A stretch of 64,000 nt of DNA from Pseudomonas fluorescens NCIMB 11764. GTDB lineage: Bacteria; Pseudomonadota; Gammaproteobacteria; Pseudomonadales; Pseudomonadaceae. The stretch covers positions 4,794,001 through 4,858,000 of the forward strand of contig NZ_CP010945.1 of NCBI RefSeq assembly GCF_000293885.2, given 5' to 3'. The notes beneath the pieces were generated by a model. It did no database searches. It was not told the DNA's origin and saw only the letters and a list, made by a program, of their open reading frames with translations. This document shows positions 35,208 through 43,643 of the stretch, one piece after another. Numbering within the stretch: the stretch's first letter is position 1; each line of letters starts with the position of its first letter. The translations under genes and the position numbers were made by a program.

Positions 35208-37046
35208 ATGAAAATCTCAATTGAACCGACGGTAGCTGTAGAAAACCCCGCCCCCCCTACCCTTCATATGCACCTCCAGAGATTTGGCGCCGCCACGCTT
35301 TCAGCCGCCATCTTCATCATCGACACACTCACTTCCATCCATATCGCCATTGCGGTGCTCTACGTCGCCGTGATTTTGATGTCGGTGAACCTGTTTTCCC
35401 GGAAAGGTGTAATCGGCGTTTCGCTCTCCTGCTTTGGATTGACGTTGGCTGCGTTTTTTATTTCCCATGGCAGCGACTTCAATAGCTCCGCGTTCGCCCG
35501 TTGCCTGGTCAGCCTGTCCGCGATCGGTATCACCACTTTACTGGCACTGAAAAACAAAGCCGCCAATGACGAGTTGCAGGAGCAGGTGCGGATGCTCGCG
35601 CAAACCCACGACGCCATCATCGTTCGAGACATGAATGGCATCATCACCACGTGGAGCCCGGGCGCCGAAGCCTTGTATGGCTGGTCCAAAGCACAAGCTA
35701 TTGGTCAGGATTTTCGAAAGCTCCTGCGGCCTCAACTGACGCTCACCTGGGAGCACGTGATGAACTCGCTGATTGAAACCGGCCGATGGGAAGGCGAAGT
35801 TGTGGAACACCGACGTGACGGAACACCCGTGACGGTTGTAAGTCGTTGCTCCCTGTCACGGGACGAGAGCAATCAACCAAAAGCGGTTTTGGCCACTCAC
35901 AACGACATCACCGAGCAAAAAAGGGCCATCAATGCCCTGCGACGCAGCGAAGCGTTTCTGGCCGGTGCTCAATGGCTGAGTCAGACCGGGAGCATTGGTC
36001 TGAAAATCCCAAGCGGCGAGATGTATTGGTCCGACGAGGCTCGGCGGATATTCGAGTTCGGCGACGACGAGGAACCACTGCTGTCCAGCGTCCTGAAAAA
36101 AACCCATCCAGATGATCTGGACGTGGTCAAAGTATCAATCAAGCACGCCTATCAGAAAGAGCCTCACATCAAGGTGGACTACCGGCTTTTGATGACTGAC
36201 GGGAGGATCAAGCATGTGCAAATGCTGGCTCATCCCGTCCAGGATGCCACCGGGAATTTTGAATACATCGGAGCACTGATGGACGTCACCGATGCAAAAA
36301 TGTCTGAGGAAGCGCTCCACCGCTCGCAGACAGAATTGGCTCACGTGACCCGAATCACAACGTTGGGTGAACTGGCCGCATCGATAGCACATGAAGTCAA
36401 CCAGCCATTGGCGGCCGTAACCACCAATGGCACTGCCGGTTTGCGTTGGTTGAATCGCGAGGTGCCAGACATCGACGAGGTGCGCAGTGCAATGGAGCGG
36501 ATGATGAGCGAGACCCATCGAGCGAGCGAGGTGATTCGACGTATCCGCGCAATGTCACGCAAGACCGATCCTCAAAGCGTTCCGGTTGATCTCGTGGAAG
36601 TCATAGAAGAGTCATTGGCACTGGTCGACAGGGAGGTCAGACGGAACAAAATTGTGCTAGACCATCAATACGATACTGAGGGTGCCCAGATTATTGGTGA
36701 CCGTGTCCAACTTCAGCAGGTCATCATCAATCTGATCATGAATGGTGTGCAGGCAATGTCCAATACCAAAGGTAAACATCGCACACTCCATTTGCGCCTC
36801 AGGCGTTCTGATGCGGGCGAACTGTGCGTTGATGTCAAAGACAACGGCCCCGGTATTTCGCCGCAAAGCATGCCTAAACTCTTCAACGCTTTCTACACCA
36901 CCAAGCCCGATGGAATGGGTATGGGGTTATCCATTTGTCGATCGATCATTGATGCTCACGGTGGCCGCATCTGGGCAACAAGTGAGGCAGGTGAAGGCGC
37001 GGTATTCCACCTGTCCTTCCCCTCCAGCAATGAGGAGCCTGCGTGA
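35208..37046 (+). CDS. Membrane-bound PAS sensor histidine kinase
   Basis: 612 aa. About four membrane helices (20-115), a PAS domain (near 125-240, AQTHDAIIVRDMNGIITTWS), a second PAS-like domain (250-370), then a HisKA with phospho-acceptor H395 in SIAHEVNQPLAAV and a catalytic domain with N-box NLIMNGVQAM, DNGPGIS and GMGMGLSICRSII. The HEVNQPLA form is that of FixL/TodS-type kinases. The stop overlaps the GTG of the response regulator. The start could also be TTG 35199. Ligand unknown. Confidence 0.9.
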   Translation: MKISIEPTVAVENPAPPTLHMHLQRFGAATLSAAIFIIDTLTSIHIAIAVLYVAVILMSVNLFSRKGVIGVSLSCFGLTLAAFFISHGSDFNSSAFARCLVSLSAIGITTLLALKNKAANDELQEQVRMLAQTHDAIIVRDMNGIITTWSPGAEALYGWSKAQAIGQDFRKLLRPQLTLTWEHVMNSLIETGRWEGEVVEHRRDGTPVTVVSRCSLSRDESNQPKAVLATHNDITEQKRAINALRRSEAFLAGAQWLSQTGSIGLKIPSGEMYWSDEARRIFEFGDDEEPLLSSVLKKTHPDDLDVVKVSIKHAYQKEPHIKVDYRLLMTDGRIKHVQMLAHPVQDATGNFEYIGALMDVTDAKMSEEALHRSQTELAHVTRITTLGELAASIAHEVNQPLAAVTTNGTAGLRWLNREVPDIDEVRSAMERMMSETHRASEVIRRIRAMSRKTDPQSVPVDLVEVIEESLALVDREVRRNKIVLDHQYDTEGAQIIGDRVQLQQVIINLIMNGVQAMSNTKGKHRTLHLRLRRSDAGELCVDVKDNGPGISPQSMPKLFNAFYTTKPDGMGMGLSICRSIIDAHGGRIWATSEAGEGAVFHLSFPSSNEEPA

Positions 37047-37684
37047 ACGCAGATATTACTTCCATGGATAAGGCCCCGGTTGTCTTTGTGATTGACGACG
37101 AGGCCCCCATGCGCGAAGCGCTCAGTAGTCTCTTTCGTTCGGTGGGGCTCCAAGTGCAGACGTTTGCCTCGCCGACAGAATTTCTACAACTACCCGATCC
37201 CGATGCGCCCAGCTGTCTGGTCCTCGATGTACGGCTTCAAGGCGCCAGTGGCCTGGAGTTCCAACATCAGTTGGTGGAATCGAAGATCGCGTTGCCCATC
37301 ATCTTCATCTCCGGACATGGAGACATCGCCATGTCAGTCAAGGCGATGAAAGCCGGGGCCGTGGATTTTCTGGTCAAGCCGTTCCGCGATCAGGATTTGC
37401 TGGATGCCGTCGCCGCTGCTCACCACAGGGATGCCAAACGTCGGGAAATCGACCAGCAGGACGCCGAAATGCATGCCTGCTACCAAACGCTGACACCCCG
37501 GGAGCGAGAGGTCATGGCCCACGCAGCCAAGGGCCTGATGAACAAACAGATTGCGGGAGAAATGAATCTGAGTGAAATCACCGTCAAAATCCATCGCGGG
37601 CATGTGATGAAAAAAATGCACGCAAAGTCGTTTGCAGACCTGGTTCGAACGGCACAAGCCCTGGGGATCGGACCAAAACGCTGA
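37043..37684 (+). CDS. FixJ/NarL-type response regulator (copy 1)
   Basis: 213 aa. The receiver domain has the acidic pair DDE at 18-20, phospho-acceptor D62 (CLVLDVRL) and K in FLVKPFRDQD; the LuxR-type helix-turn-helix is at about 145-205 (LTPREREVMAHAAKGLMNKQIAGEM). GTG at 37043 overlaps the kinase stop and sits 5 bases after GAGGAG, so it is preferred to ATG 37064. A second copy at 56213 is very similar throughout, including the recognition helix, so both likely bind the same DNA site. Confidence 0.92.
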   Translation: MNADITSMDKAPVVFVIDDEAPMREALSSLFRSVGLQVQTFASPTEFLQLPDPDAPSCLVLDVRLQGASGLEFQHQLVESKIALPIIFISGHGDIAMSVKAMKAGAVDFLVKPFRDQDLLDAVAAAHHRDAKRREIDQQDAEMHACYQTLTPREREVMAHAAKGLMNKQIAGEMNLSEITVKIHRGHVMKKMHAKSFADLVRTAQALGIGPKR

Positions 37685-37797
37685 GCAACACATACGTGTG
37701 TATGATTTCTTTTAAGGCTATCGGCAAATAGAGTGGAATTGGCGCGATAGCTTTTCAGCTGTTTCGAACCCATTGATATCGCGCCAGGATCTGCGCG

Positions 37798-38190
37798 ATG
37801 AATAAAATCCCTGTGATCTCCATTGTCGACGATGACGAATCTGGTCGAATAGCACTCAGTAGCCTGGTGCGTTCCATGGGCTGTGAACCCAGTCTTTTTT
37901 CCTGCGCCGAAGATTTTCTCGCCTGCGCCAAAAGCTACAGCACGGACTGCCTGATCTCGGACGTTCAAATGCCGGGCATGACTGGCCTGGACCTGCAATC
38001 TGAACTCCTCAGTAAAGGGCACGACATCCCCATTATTTTCATCACCGCATACCCGGAGGAGTTGGTTCGCAAACGTGCAAATTCCGCAGGGGCGATCTGC
38101 TTTCTCAGTAAACCATTTGATGGACAAGTCATGATTGACTGTATTGAGAAAATCTTGAGAAATAGAGAGACTGGCCTTGTCACAAATTGA
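37798..38190 (+). CDS. Stand-alone receiver-domain response regulator
   Basis: 130 aa, receiver domain only: DDDE at 11-14, phospho-acceptor D55 (CLISDVQMPGM), and K in FLSKPFDGQ. No output domain. It follows the FixJ-type regulator in the same direction by 113 bases. It could act as a phosphate sink or compete with the FixJ protein for the kinase at 35208. Confidence 0.88.
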   Translation: MNKIPVISIVDDDESGRIALSSLVRSMGCEPSLFSCAEDFLACAKSYSTDCLISDVQMPGMTGLDLQSELLSKGHDIPIIFITAYPEELVRKRANSAGAICFLSKPFDGQVMIDCIEKILRNRETGLVTN

Positions 38191-38543
38191 CAACCGCGAG
38201 GCGTCCAGCAAAGCCCAGCGGTTTAACGGCCAACATTAACTGTCTCTTTTCCGACGCCCAGCCTTAACCCACTCAACTAACACCTACATACTCAAGTATT
38301 AGCCCTTACCACTTACACCCTAGACAAACAAAACCTACGTAGAAGTGCCAAGCAAGTCATCATCAATCACTATACAACCAAGCCAACGACAGCGGCATTT
38401 CAATTAAATATCAGCCATCAACGCTGTTTAATTGATTCGGTTATTACCGCCCGCCTAGAGGCTCACAAGCAATGAGCCAGATGTCCTTTGAACACCGCTC
38501 TTTGCGCGCCGAAGCACAATAACGGGCCGCAACCCTTTTGGTG
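38191..38543. other. 353-bp intergenic region with conserved FixJ-associated element
   Basis: No gene is seen. The stretch contains the element at 38288 that is shared with the region after the second FixJ-type regulator, and the promoter of the LysR gene. Confidence 0.5.
38288..38322. promoter_or_regulatory. Conserved element ATACTCAAGTATTAGCC, copy 1
   Basis: ATACT-CA-AGTAT is a 5-bp dyad, followed by TAGCC and a TACCACT-AC block. The same arrangement recurs at 57057. Each copy lies downstream of one of the two paralogous FixJ-type regulators, so it is a likely binding site or start region for them. Confidence 0.6.
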
Positions 38544-39497
38544 ATGACGATGAATAGAAACGATCTTCGCAAAATCGACTTCAGCCTTCTGATCGTTTTC
38601 GAAACGCTGATGCACGAACGAAATCTTACCCGCGCTGGTGAGAAATTATTTCTCTGTCAATCGGCAATCAGTGCTTCCTTAAATCGGTTGCGTCAGTTTT
38701 TCGATGATCCGCTGTTTATTCGGATGGGTCGAACCATGGAGCCCACGAGCAGAGCATTTGAAATACAACTCACGTTGACTCCGGCGCTGGACAACATGGC
38801 GGCAGCGCTGAGCAATGTTAGCGAATTTGATCCAACGACCAGTACCAACGTCTTCAGAATTGGACTTTCCGATGATGTGGAGTACTCCTTGCTGCCAGGC
38901 CTGCTTCGCCAACTGCGTATGGAAGCGCCTCAAGTCAGTTTCGTCGTGCGCCGTACCGACCATTCTTTGCTGGCCAGCCAGCTGGCTACGGGCGAGGTGT
39001 CACTGGGCGTGTGCCACTCCCGGGAACTCCCCGCCAATGCCAAACGAAAATTTCTGCGCAGCATCCGGCCGACTGTTTTAAGTGCCAACACCCTCACGGG
39101 TCTACTGGACCTCAACGAGTACTGTAATCGGCCACATGTCTCTGTTTCGGTCAACGGTGAAGCGTCCGATTACATTGACCGGGCGTTGGGATCTCTGGGG
39201 CGGCAACGCCAGATTATCCTGGCAGTTCCGCAATACAGTGCGCTTAAAACACTGCTTGAGGACACGCAGATGTTGGCCGTCGTACCCGATTACGTGGCCA
39301 AGGCCATGATTCGACAAGGTGGTTTACGCGCGGACCCCGTTCCGATGAGTCTCCCGACTCTCGATCTATCCATGTCATGGAGCGCCACATTGGACAACGA
39401 TCCAGGCGAGCGTTGGTTACGCTCGAGAATTACTGATTATTTAAGTGAAAAAAGTGGAACCTTGATCGAAATTAGTGCAAAAAAAGAAGCGGCTTAA
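38544..39497 (+). CDS. LysR-family regulator (NodD/PcpR-like)
   Basis: 317 aa. N-terminus NRNDLRKIDFSLLIVFETLMHERNLTRAGEKLFLCQSAISASLNRLRQFFDDPLF is the NodD/LeuO-like LysR subgroup (here quoted only in part, residues 5-60). The effector domain follows from about 90. It precedes the carbonic anhydrase gene in the same direction with a 230-base gap containing a dyad, so control of that gene is likely. TTG 38538 or ATG 38550 could be the start instead; no clear ribosome binding site decides. Confidence 0.87.
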   Translation: MTMNRNDLRKIDFSLLIVFETLMHERNLTRAGEKLFLCQSAISASLNRLRQFFDDPLFIRMGRTMEPTSRAFEIQLTLTPALDNMAAALSNVSEFDPTTSTNVFRIGLSDDVEYSLLPGLLRQLRMEAPQVSFVVRRTDHSLLASQLATGEVSLGVCHSRELPANAKRKFLRSIRPTVLSANTLTGLLDLNEYCNRPHVSVSVNGEASDYIDRALGSLGRQRQIILAVPQYSALKTLLEDTQMLAVVPDYVAKAMIRQGGLRADPVPMSLPTLDLSMSWSATLDNDPGERWLRSRITDYLSEKSGTLIEISAKKEAA

Positions 39498-39606
39498 GAT
39501 TTCAGTTAATAATTAAGACCCACCAAGGCTAATTATTTCAATAATTGGCAGGGAAAATCACGACCTCCCTTAAACAATACGCAGGCAGCACAAAAGTTCA
39601 ACAGTA

Positions 39607-39625
39607 TTAGATTCATCCTATCTAA
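39607..39625. promoter_or_regulatory. Dyad TTAGAT-N7-ATCTAA upstream of carbonic anhydrase
   Basis: A perfect 6-bp inverted repeat with 7-bp centre, about 105 bases upstream of the carbonic anhydrase start. AGTATTAG just before it resembles the end of the FixJ-associated element. Candidate site for the LysR protein at 38544. Confidence 0.45.
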
Positions 39626-39727
39626 CAGATAAATCGTTACTCCCTCTTATTCTTGGACGATGTTTAGCAAGACTTATAACATTGGTCATCGCAATCTCAC
39701 ACAGAGGCTTAACGCCGGTACTTGCAC

Positions 39728-40360
39728 ATGAAAGCACTCATCGAAGGCTTCATAAAGTTTCAAAAAGAAGTTTTCCCGCAGAGAACGGATCTTTTCAAAT
39801 ATCTCGCCACCACTCAAAATCCAGAAACGTTATTTATCACGTGCTCCGACAGTAGAGTCATTCCGGAACTGCTCACACAGCAAGAACCCGGAGAGCTGTT
39901 CGTTATACGCAACGCTGGAAACATAGTTCCCTCCTATGGGCCGCAGCCGGGGGGTGTCACCGCCTCTGTCGAGTATGCCGTTGCGGTACTCGGGGTCCGT
40001 GACATCGTCATTTGCGGTCACTCGGATTGCGGAGCAATGACGGCGGTTTCCAGTGGCAGATCATTGAATCATTTACCGGCAGTGGCAGCCTGGATGAGCT
40101 ATGCAGAGTCCGCAAAAGTTATGAACGCGACCCGTACCCACGCATCCGATAAAGAACGTGTCAGCTCGATGGTTCGGGAAAATGTTATCGCTCAGCTCTC
40201 CAACCTGAAAACCCACCCCAGCGTCAGATTGGCTTTGGAACAGAAAAAACTGAATCTGCATGGTTGGGTGTACGACATCGAAACAGGGTCCATCGTCGCG
40301 CTCGATGGCAGAACCAACACATTCGTTCCATTGGCGGAGTTCCCGGAAACTACGGCATAG
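39728..40360 (+). CDS. Beta-class carbonic anhydrase (copy 1)
   Basis: 210 aa. Zinc ligands are in TCSDSR (Cys, Asp) and [10 protein letters not shown] (His, Cys), the standard beta-class set, and [14 protein letters not shown] is also conserved. It converts CO2 and bicarbonate. Very similar in sequence to the CynT copy at 42670. Together with cyanase it would hold bicarbonate, the co-substrate of cyanate breakdown. ATG at 39728 is chosen over TTG 39722 by homology ([12 protein letters not shown]). Confidence 0.9.
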   Translation: MKALIEGFIKFQKEVFPQRTDLFKYLATTQNPETLFITCSDSRVIPELLTQQEPGELFVIRNAGNIVPSYGPQPGGVTASVEYAVAVLGVRDIVICGHSDCGAMTAVSSGRSLNHLPAVAAWMSYAESAKVMNATRTHASDKERVSSMVRENVIAQLSNLKTHPSVRLALEQKKLNLHGWVYDIETGSIVALDGRTNTFVPLAEFPETTA

Positions 40361-40428
40361 GACTAACCTGTTGCCTAAGCACATTGCCTGCTCGACCACG
40401 ATGTCCCCACACATTCGGAGTGAAAATC

Positions 40429-40905
40429 ATGGCTGAATCTGAAACCCGTCCCCCACTGCCCCCTTTCGATCGCGAATCGGCGATTCTTAAAGTCCGGCTT
40501 GCAGAAGATGGCTGGAACTCCCGCGATGCAGAAAAAGTTTCACTGGCTTACACCACTGATACCCAGTGGCGAAATCGAGTCGACTTCGCAGTAAACAGGT
40601 CTGAAGCCGCAGCATTCCTCACCCGAAAATGGAACAAAGAGCTGGACTATCGACTGATCAAAGAGTTGTGGGCATTTACCGATAACCGCATCGCGGTACG
40701 TTACGCCTACGAATGGCACGATGACTCCGGTCATTGGTATCGCTCATACGGAAACGAGAATTGGGAGTTTGCTGAAAACGGACTGATGGCTCATCGGTTT
40801 GCCTGCGTCAATGACATGCCAATCAAAGAATCGGAGCGAAAATTTCGTTGGCCGTTAGGCCGTCGCCCTGACGATCATCCAGGTCTTTCTGATTTAGGCC
40901 TGTAA
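40429..40905 (+). CDS. DUF1348 / NTF2-like nuclear transport factor 2 family protein
   Basis: 158 aa. The block [54 protein letters not shown] and [29 protein letters not shown] is characteristic of the DUF1348 group of small NTF2-fold proteins of unknown function. CGGAG precedes ATG 40429. It lies 68 bases after carbonic anhydrase copy 1, so it may share its transcript. No active site can be inferred. Confidence 0.82.
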   Translation: MAESETRPPLPPFDRESAILKVRLAEDGWNSRDAEKVSLAYTTDTQWRNRVDFAVNRSEAAAFLTRKWNKELDYRLIKELWAFTDNRIAVRYAYEWHDDSGHWYRSYGNENWEFAENGLMAHRFACVNDMPIKESERKFRWPLGRRPDDHPGLSDLGL

Positions 40906-41079
40906 CCATTGGCGTTCGACAGACGATGTAGCGAAACGTGGTTTGGAGAGTAGTGCGCTCTTCACACGAAAATTTGTAAGTGTCAAAGGCAGACGACTGC
41001 AGGCCGTTACTCCCTAAAAAATTACGGCTGTGGAAGTAGATTGCGCCTGTCCCTGACTTTTCCCTCTGCGACTTACACA

Positions 41080-41116
41080 AAGCTTCGCCTCGTCGGCCAG
41101 ATCGAGGCGAAAGCTT
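41080..41116. terminator. Terminator-like hairpin between convergent genes
   Basis: AAGCTTCGCCTCG pairs with CGAGGCGAAAGCTT (one bulged A) between the DUF1348 gene and the cupin gene. Confidence 0.65.
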
Positions 41117-41658
41117 CACCCTCCCCACCGCAGCGCCAACAGCCTCGCCAATGCCTCTGGCAGATCGCTTAGCCAATCCCGGAAAGGCCGGACCGTTATC
41201 GATTCAGGATCATGGTCATGGGATTGCGTGGTCCAGACCACATCGTAACGAGCGAGGATCTCAATCATGTCGCTGCGTTGGTAAGCCTTTTCAAGGGCGG
41301 CCACCGCAAGTTCTCGAAAGGCTTGTTCGACCGCACCTGGCCATAACACCGCACCGACAGTGCTCGCCACCGTTCCACGCTGATGGATGCGGTGAGCGAT
41401 CCCGGGAGCGAGTTTTATAGCCTCGCCTTCCTGAAGTAAGGCGATTCGCTGTCGACCGGCACGAATATCCAGTTCGCCCTTGAGCGCCACCACCAGTTTG
41501 GTTTCCTGACGATGCATCAACGGTAGGTTGTGAGCCTGTAAGGGCAACACAAAGCGCATCGCCGTGCCCGCCCCTCCAATGCTTGCCTGGGCTACGTCAA
41601 TCCACACCGGAAAGCCGTTGGGGATCAATAGCAGCGCCTCTGAGTTTTCAACGTTCAT
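41116..41658 (-). CDS. Cupin-domain protein divergent from cynS
   Basis: 180 aa single cupin. [33 protein letters not shown] (about 40-75) with H and E and later [12 protein letters not shown] give a metal-site-like set. The C-terminal third ([20 protein letters not shown]) is helical. ATG at 41658 follows GTCGGAG. It occupies the place, divergent from cynS, where cynR would normally lie, and shares the promoter with it. Function unknown; a small-molecule binding or isomerase role is possible. Confidence 0.72.
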   Translation of the reverse strand: MNVENSEALLLIPNGFPVWIDVAQASIGGAGTAMRFVLPLQAHNLPLMHRQETKLVVALKGELDIRAGRQRIALLQEGEAIKLAPGIAHRIHQRGTVASTVGAVLWPGAVEQAFRELAVAALEKAYQRSDMIEILARYDVVWTTQSHDHDPESITVRPFRDWLSDLPEALARLLALRWGG

Positions 41659-41676
41659 CAACACTCCGACCTGCAT

Positions 41677-41776
41677 CTATAGGAACCACCTATGCGCAGA
41701 ATTGTATATCGGTCTTGGACGCTATGGAGCAAACGGCAGAAGATTGCTTCACACCCAAGCAACACCAACCTGGCAA
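41677..41776. repeat. cyn promoter region, copy A
   Basis: About 100 bp that match 51288-51386 closely (including the exact block ATTGTATATCGGTC and GGACGCTAT), upstream of cynS. The 5' end contains ATAGG-N5-CCTAT (41679-41693), a dyad of LysR type, probable CynR operator. Confidence 0.75.
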
Positions 41777-41809
41777 CCGCCACCAAGCAAACCCGATAGG
41801 AGAAACACC

Positions 41810-42277
41810 ATGCAACAGTCCCACGCTTACAACGACACCAGCCTCGAGCTGACCGCGAAAATCCTCGACGCCAAGGCGCGTAAAAACCTGTCCTTCGAAG
41901 ACGTGGCCCAAGGCACCGGCCTCGGTCTGGCTTATGTCACCGCCGCCCTGCTCGGCCAGCATCCACTGCCTGAAGCCGCAGCCAAAGTGATCGGCGACAA
42001 ACTGGACCTGGACGCCGACTCGGTCGCCCGTCTGCAAATCATCCCACTGCGCGGCAGCCTGTCGGGTGTTCCAACGGACCCGACCATCTACCGCTTCTAC
42101 GAAATGATTCAGATCTATGGCACCACCCTGAAAGCCCTGGTTCACGAACAGTTCGGCGACGGCATCATCAGCGCGATCAACTTCAAGTTGAACATGCAGA
42201 AAGTTGAAGATCCGGAAGGCGGTCACCGTGCAGTGATCACCCTCGACGGCAAGTTCCTGCCACTGCGTCCTTTCTAA
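41810..42277 (+). CDS. cynS: Cyanase (copy 1)
   Basis: 155 aa, the full length of bacterial cyanase (decamer). It catalyses cyanate + bicarbonate to ammonia + 2 CO2. The catalytic Arg and Glu lie in [13 protein letters not shown] and the Ser in GIISAINFK; the N-terminal helical DNA-binding-like domain is complete. ATG is preceded by TAGGAG. It heads cynS-DUF2790-cynT-glutaredoxin. A second cyanase at 57335 is identical over the last 80 residues. Confidence 0.95.
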   Translation: MQQSHAYNDTSLELTAKILDAKARKNLSFEDVAQGTGLGLAYVTAALLGQHPLPEAAAKVIGDKLDLDADSVARLQIIPLRGSLSGVPTDPTIYRFYEMIQIYGTTLKALVHEQFGDGIISAINFKLNMQKVEDPEGGHRAVITLDGKFLPLRPF

Positions 42278-42300
42278 GGATGCAACCGGACCTGTAAATC

Positions 42301-42320
42301 GGCCCGCAGCCTTGCGGGCC
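42301..42320 (+). terminator. Hairpin downstream of cynS
   Basis: GGCCCGCA-N4-TGCGGGCC, 8-bp perfect stem 23 bases after the stop; no T-run follows on the plus strand (an A-run does), so it may stabilise the cynS mRNA end or attenuate the operon more than stop it. Confidence 0.45.
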
Positions 42321-42382
42321 TGCTTCAAAAAAAATTCTTAACCCTTTTCGATCAATCACCACATTTGAATGGAGGATCCGTC

Positions 42383-42631
42383 ATGAAAAAAATTCTGTTT
42401 CTTGCCCTGTCACTGACCGCTTCGCTGTCGGCCTACGCCCAGCCAGCCGTAGTCGCACCGGAGGCCATTCCATATGCGTATGGCATGCAGCTGGATATCG
42501 CCAAAGTCATTCACATCACCCCGACGGCGGATGTCTGCGGCCCGACAGCCGTGCAAATGGCTTACCGCGATTCGCACGGTGAAACCCACATCCTGGAATA
42601 CAGCGTGATCGGTAGCGGCTGCACCAACTGA
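42383..42631 (+). CDS. DUF2790 family small secreted protein (copy 2)
   Basis: 82 aa: signal peptide MKKILFLALSLTASLSAYAQ, then YGMQLDIAKVIHI and the Cys pair in ADVCGPTAVQMAYRDSHGE and the terminal VIGSGC. GGAGG lies at a good distance before ATG 42383. It lies between cynS and cynT, the same place as DUF2790 copy 4 after the second cyanase, so the association with cyanate breakdown is repeated within this one genome. Periplasmic location is predicted; function unknown. Confidence 0.85.
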   Translation: MKKILFLALSLTASLSAYAQPAVVAPEAIPYAYGMQLDIAKVIHITPTADVCGPTAVQMAYRDSHGETHILEYSVIGSGCTN

Positions 42632-42669
42632 CGGTCACTCACTCAATACTCAATGAAAGGTAAAACATC

Positions 42670-43332
42670 ATGAAAGCGCTCATCGAAGGTTTTTTGAAGT
42701 TCCAGAAAGAAGCATTCCCACAACGCACTGACCTGTTCAAACACCTGGCCACCACGCAACATCCGGGCACCTTGTTCATCACCTGTTCCGACAGCCGCGT
42801 CGTACCGGAACTGTTGACCCAGCAAGAGCCTGGCGAACTGTTCGTAATCCGTAACGCTGGCAACATCGTGCCGTCCTACAGCCCTCATTCCGGCGGTGTG
42901 TCGGCCACCGTCGAATACGCCGTCGCCGTACTGGGCGTGACTGATATCGTGATCTGCGGCCATTCCGATTGTGGTGCCATGACCGCTGTCGCCAAGTGCA
43001 AGTGCATGGATCACCTGCCTGCGGTCGCCGGTTGGTTGCAGCATGCCGAGTCGGCGAAAGTCATCAACGAATCGCGTCCTCACGCCAGTGAAAGCGCCAA
43101 AGTCAGTTCCATGGTGCGTGAAAACGTCATTGCCCAACTGGCCAACATTCAGACTCATCCAAGCGTGCGCCTGGCTCAGGAAAAAGGTCTGGTGAATCTG
43201 CATGGCTGGGTCTACGACATCGGGACCGGTTCAATCGACGCCCTGGACGCCGACAACAAGACCTTCAAGTCACTGGTCAAGCATCCGAACACCGTTGCCG
43301 TTCATGCCCGTCCAGCAAAAGCTGTTGCCTGA
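42670..43332 (+). CDS. cynT: Beta-class carbonic anhydrase, CynT type
   Basis: 220 aa with zinc ligands in [12 protein letters not shown] and [10 protein letters not shown]. Sequence close to the copy at 39728. In the cyn operon it recycles the CO2 made by cyanase back to bicarbonate and prevents its loss. Follows DUF2790 copy 2 by 38 bases; GAAAGG is the ribosome binding site. Confidence 0.93.
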   Translation: MKALIEGFLKFQKEAFPQRTDLFKHLATTQHPGTLFITCSDSRVVPELLTQQEPGELFVIRNAGNIVPSYSPHSGGVSATVEYAVAVLGVTDIVICGHSDCGAMTAVAKCKCMDHLPAVAGWLQHAESAKVINESRPHASESAKVSSMVRENVIAQLANIQTHPSVRLAQEKGLVNLHGWVYDIGTGSIDALDADNKTFKSLVKHPNTVAVHARPAKAVA

Positions 43333-43362
43333 ATCAGCCGCTAATTTCCAGGAGTACTCAAC

Positions 43363-43626
43363 ATGCTTGAAGTCACTATGTACACCACCACGACCTGCCC
43401 CTACTGCCGCAATGCCAAGCGTTTGCTCGATACCAAAGGGGTGGCGTACAAGGAAATCGATGTGCGCTCAGTCGACGTGAAAAACGAAATGATCAGCCGA
43501 AGCGGTCGCCATACCGTCCCGCAGATCTTTTTCGGCAACTGGCACGTTGGCGGCTTCGATGACCTGGCTCAACTTGAAAGCGAAGGCGGCATCGACCCGG
43601 TACTCAACCCGCGCATGGCGGGATGA
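43363..43626 (+). CDS. grxC: Glutaredoxin (GrxC type)
   Basis: 87 aa. Active site C12-P-Y-C15 (TTTTCPYCRNAK), then the cis-proline segment HTVPQIFF and GGFDDLAQLE for glutathione binding. Reduces disulfides and glutathione mixed disulfides in the cytoplasm. It ends the cyn operon, 30 bases after cynT, a link between cyanate and thiol redox in this island. Its stop is 17 bases from the stop of the convergent fusion gene. Confidence 0.93.
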   Translation: MLEVTMYTTTTCPYCRNAKRLLDTKGVAYKEIDVRSVDVKNEMISRSGRHTVPQIFFGNWHVGGFDDLAQLESEGGIDPVLNPRMAG

Positions 43627-43643
43627 GCACCGATGACGCCAGC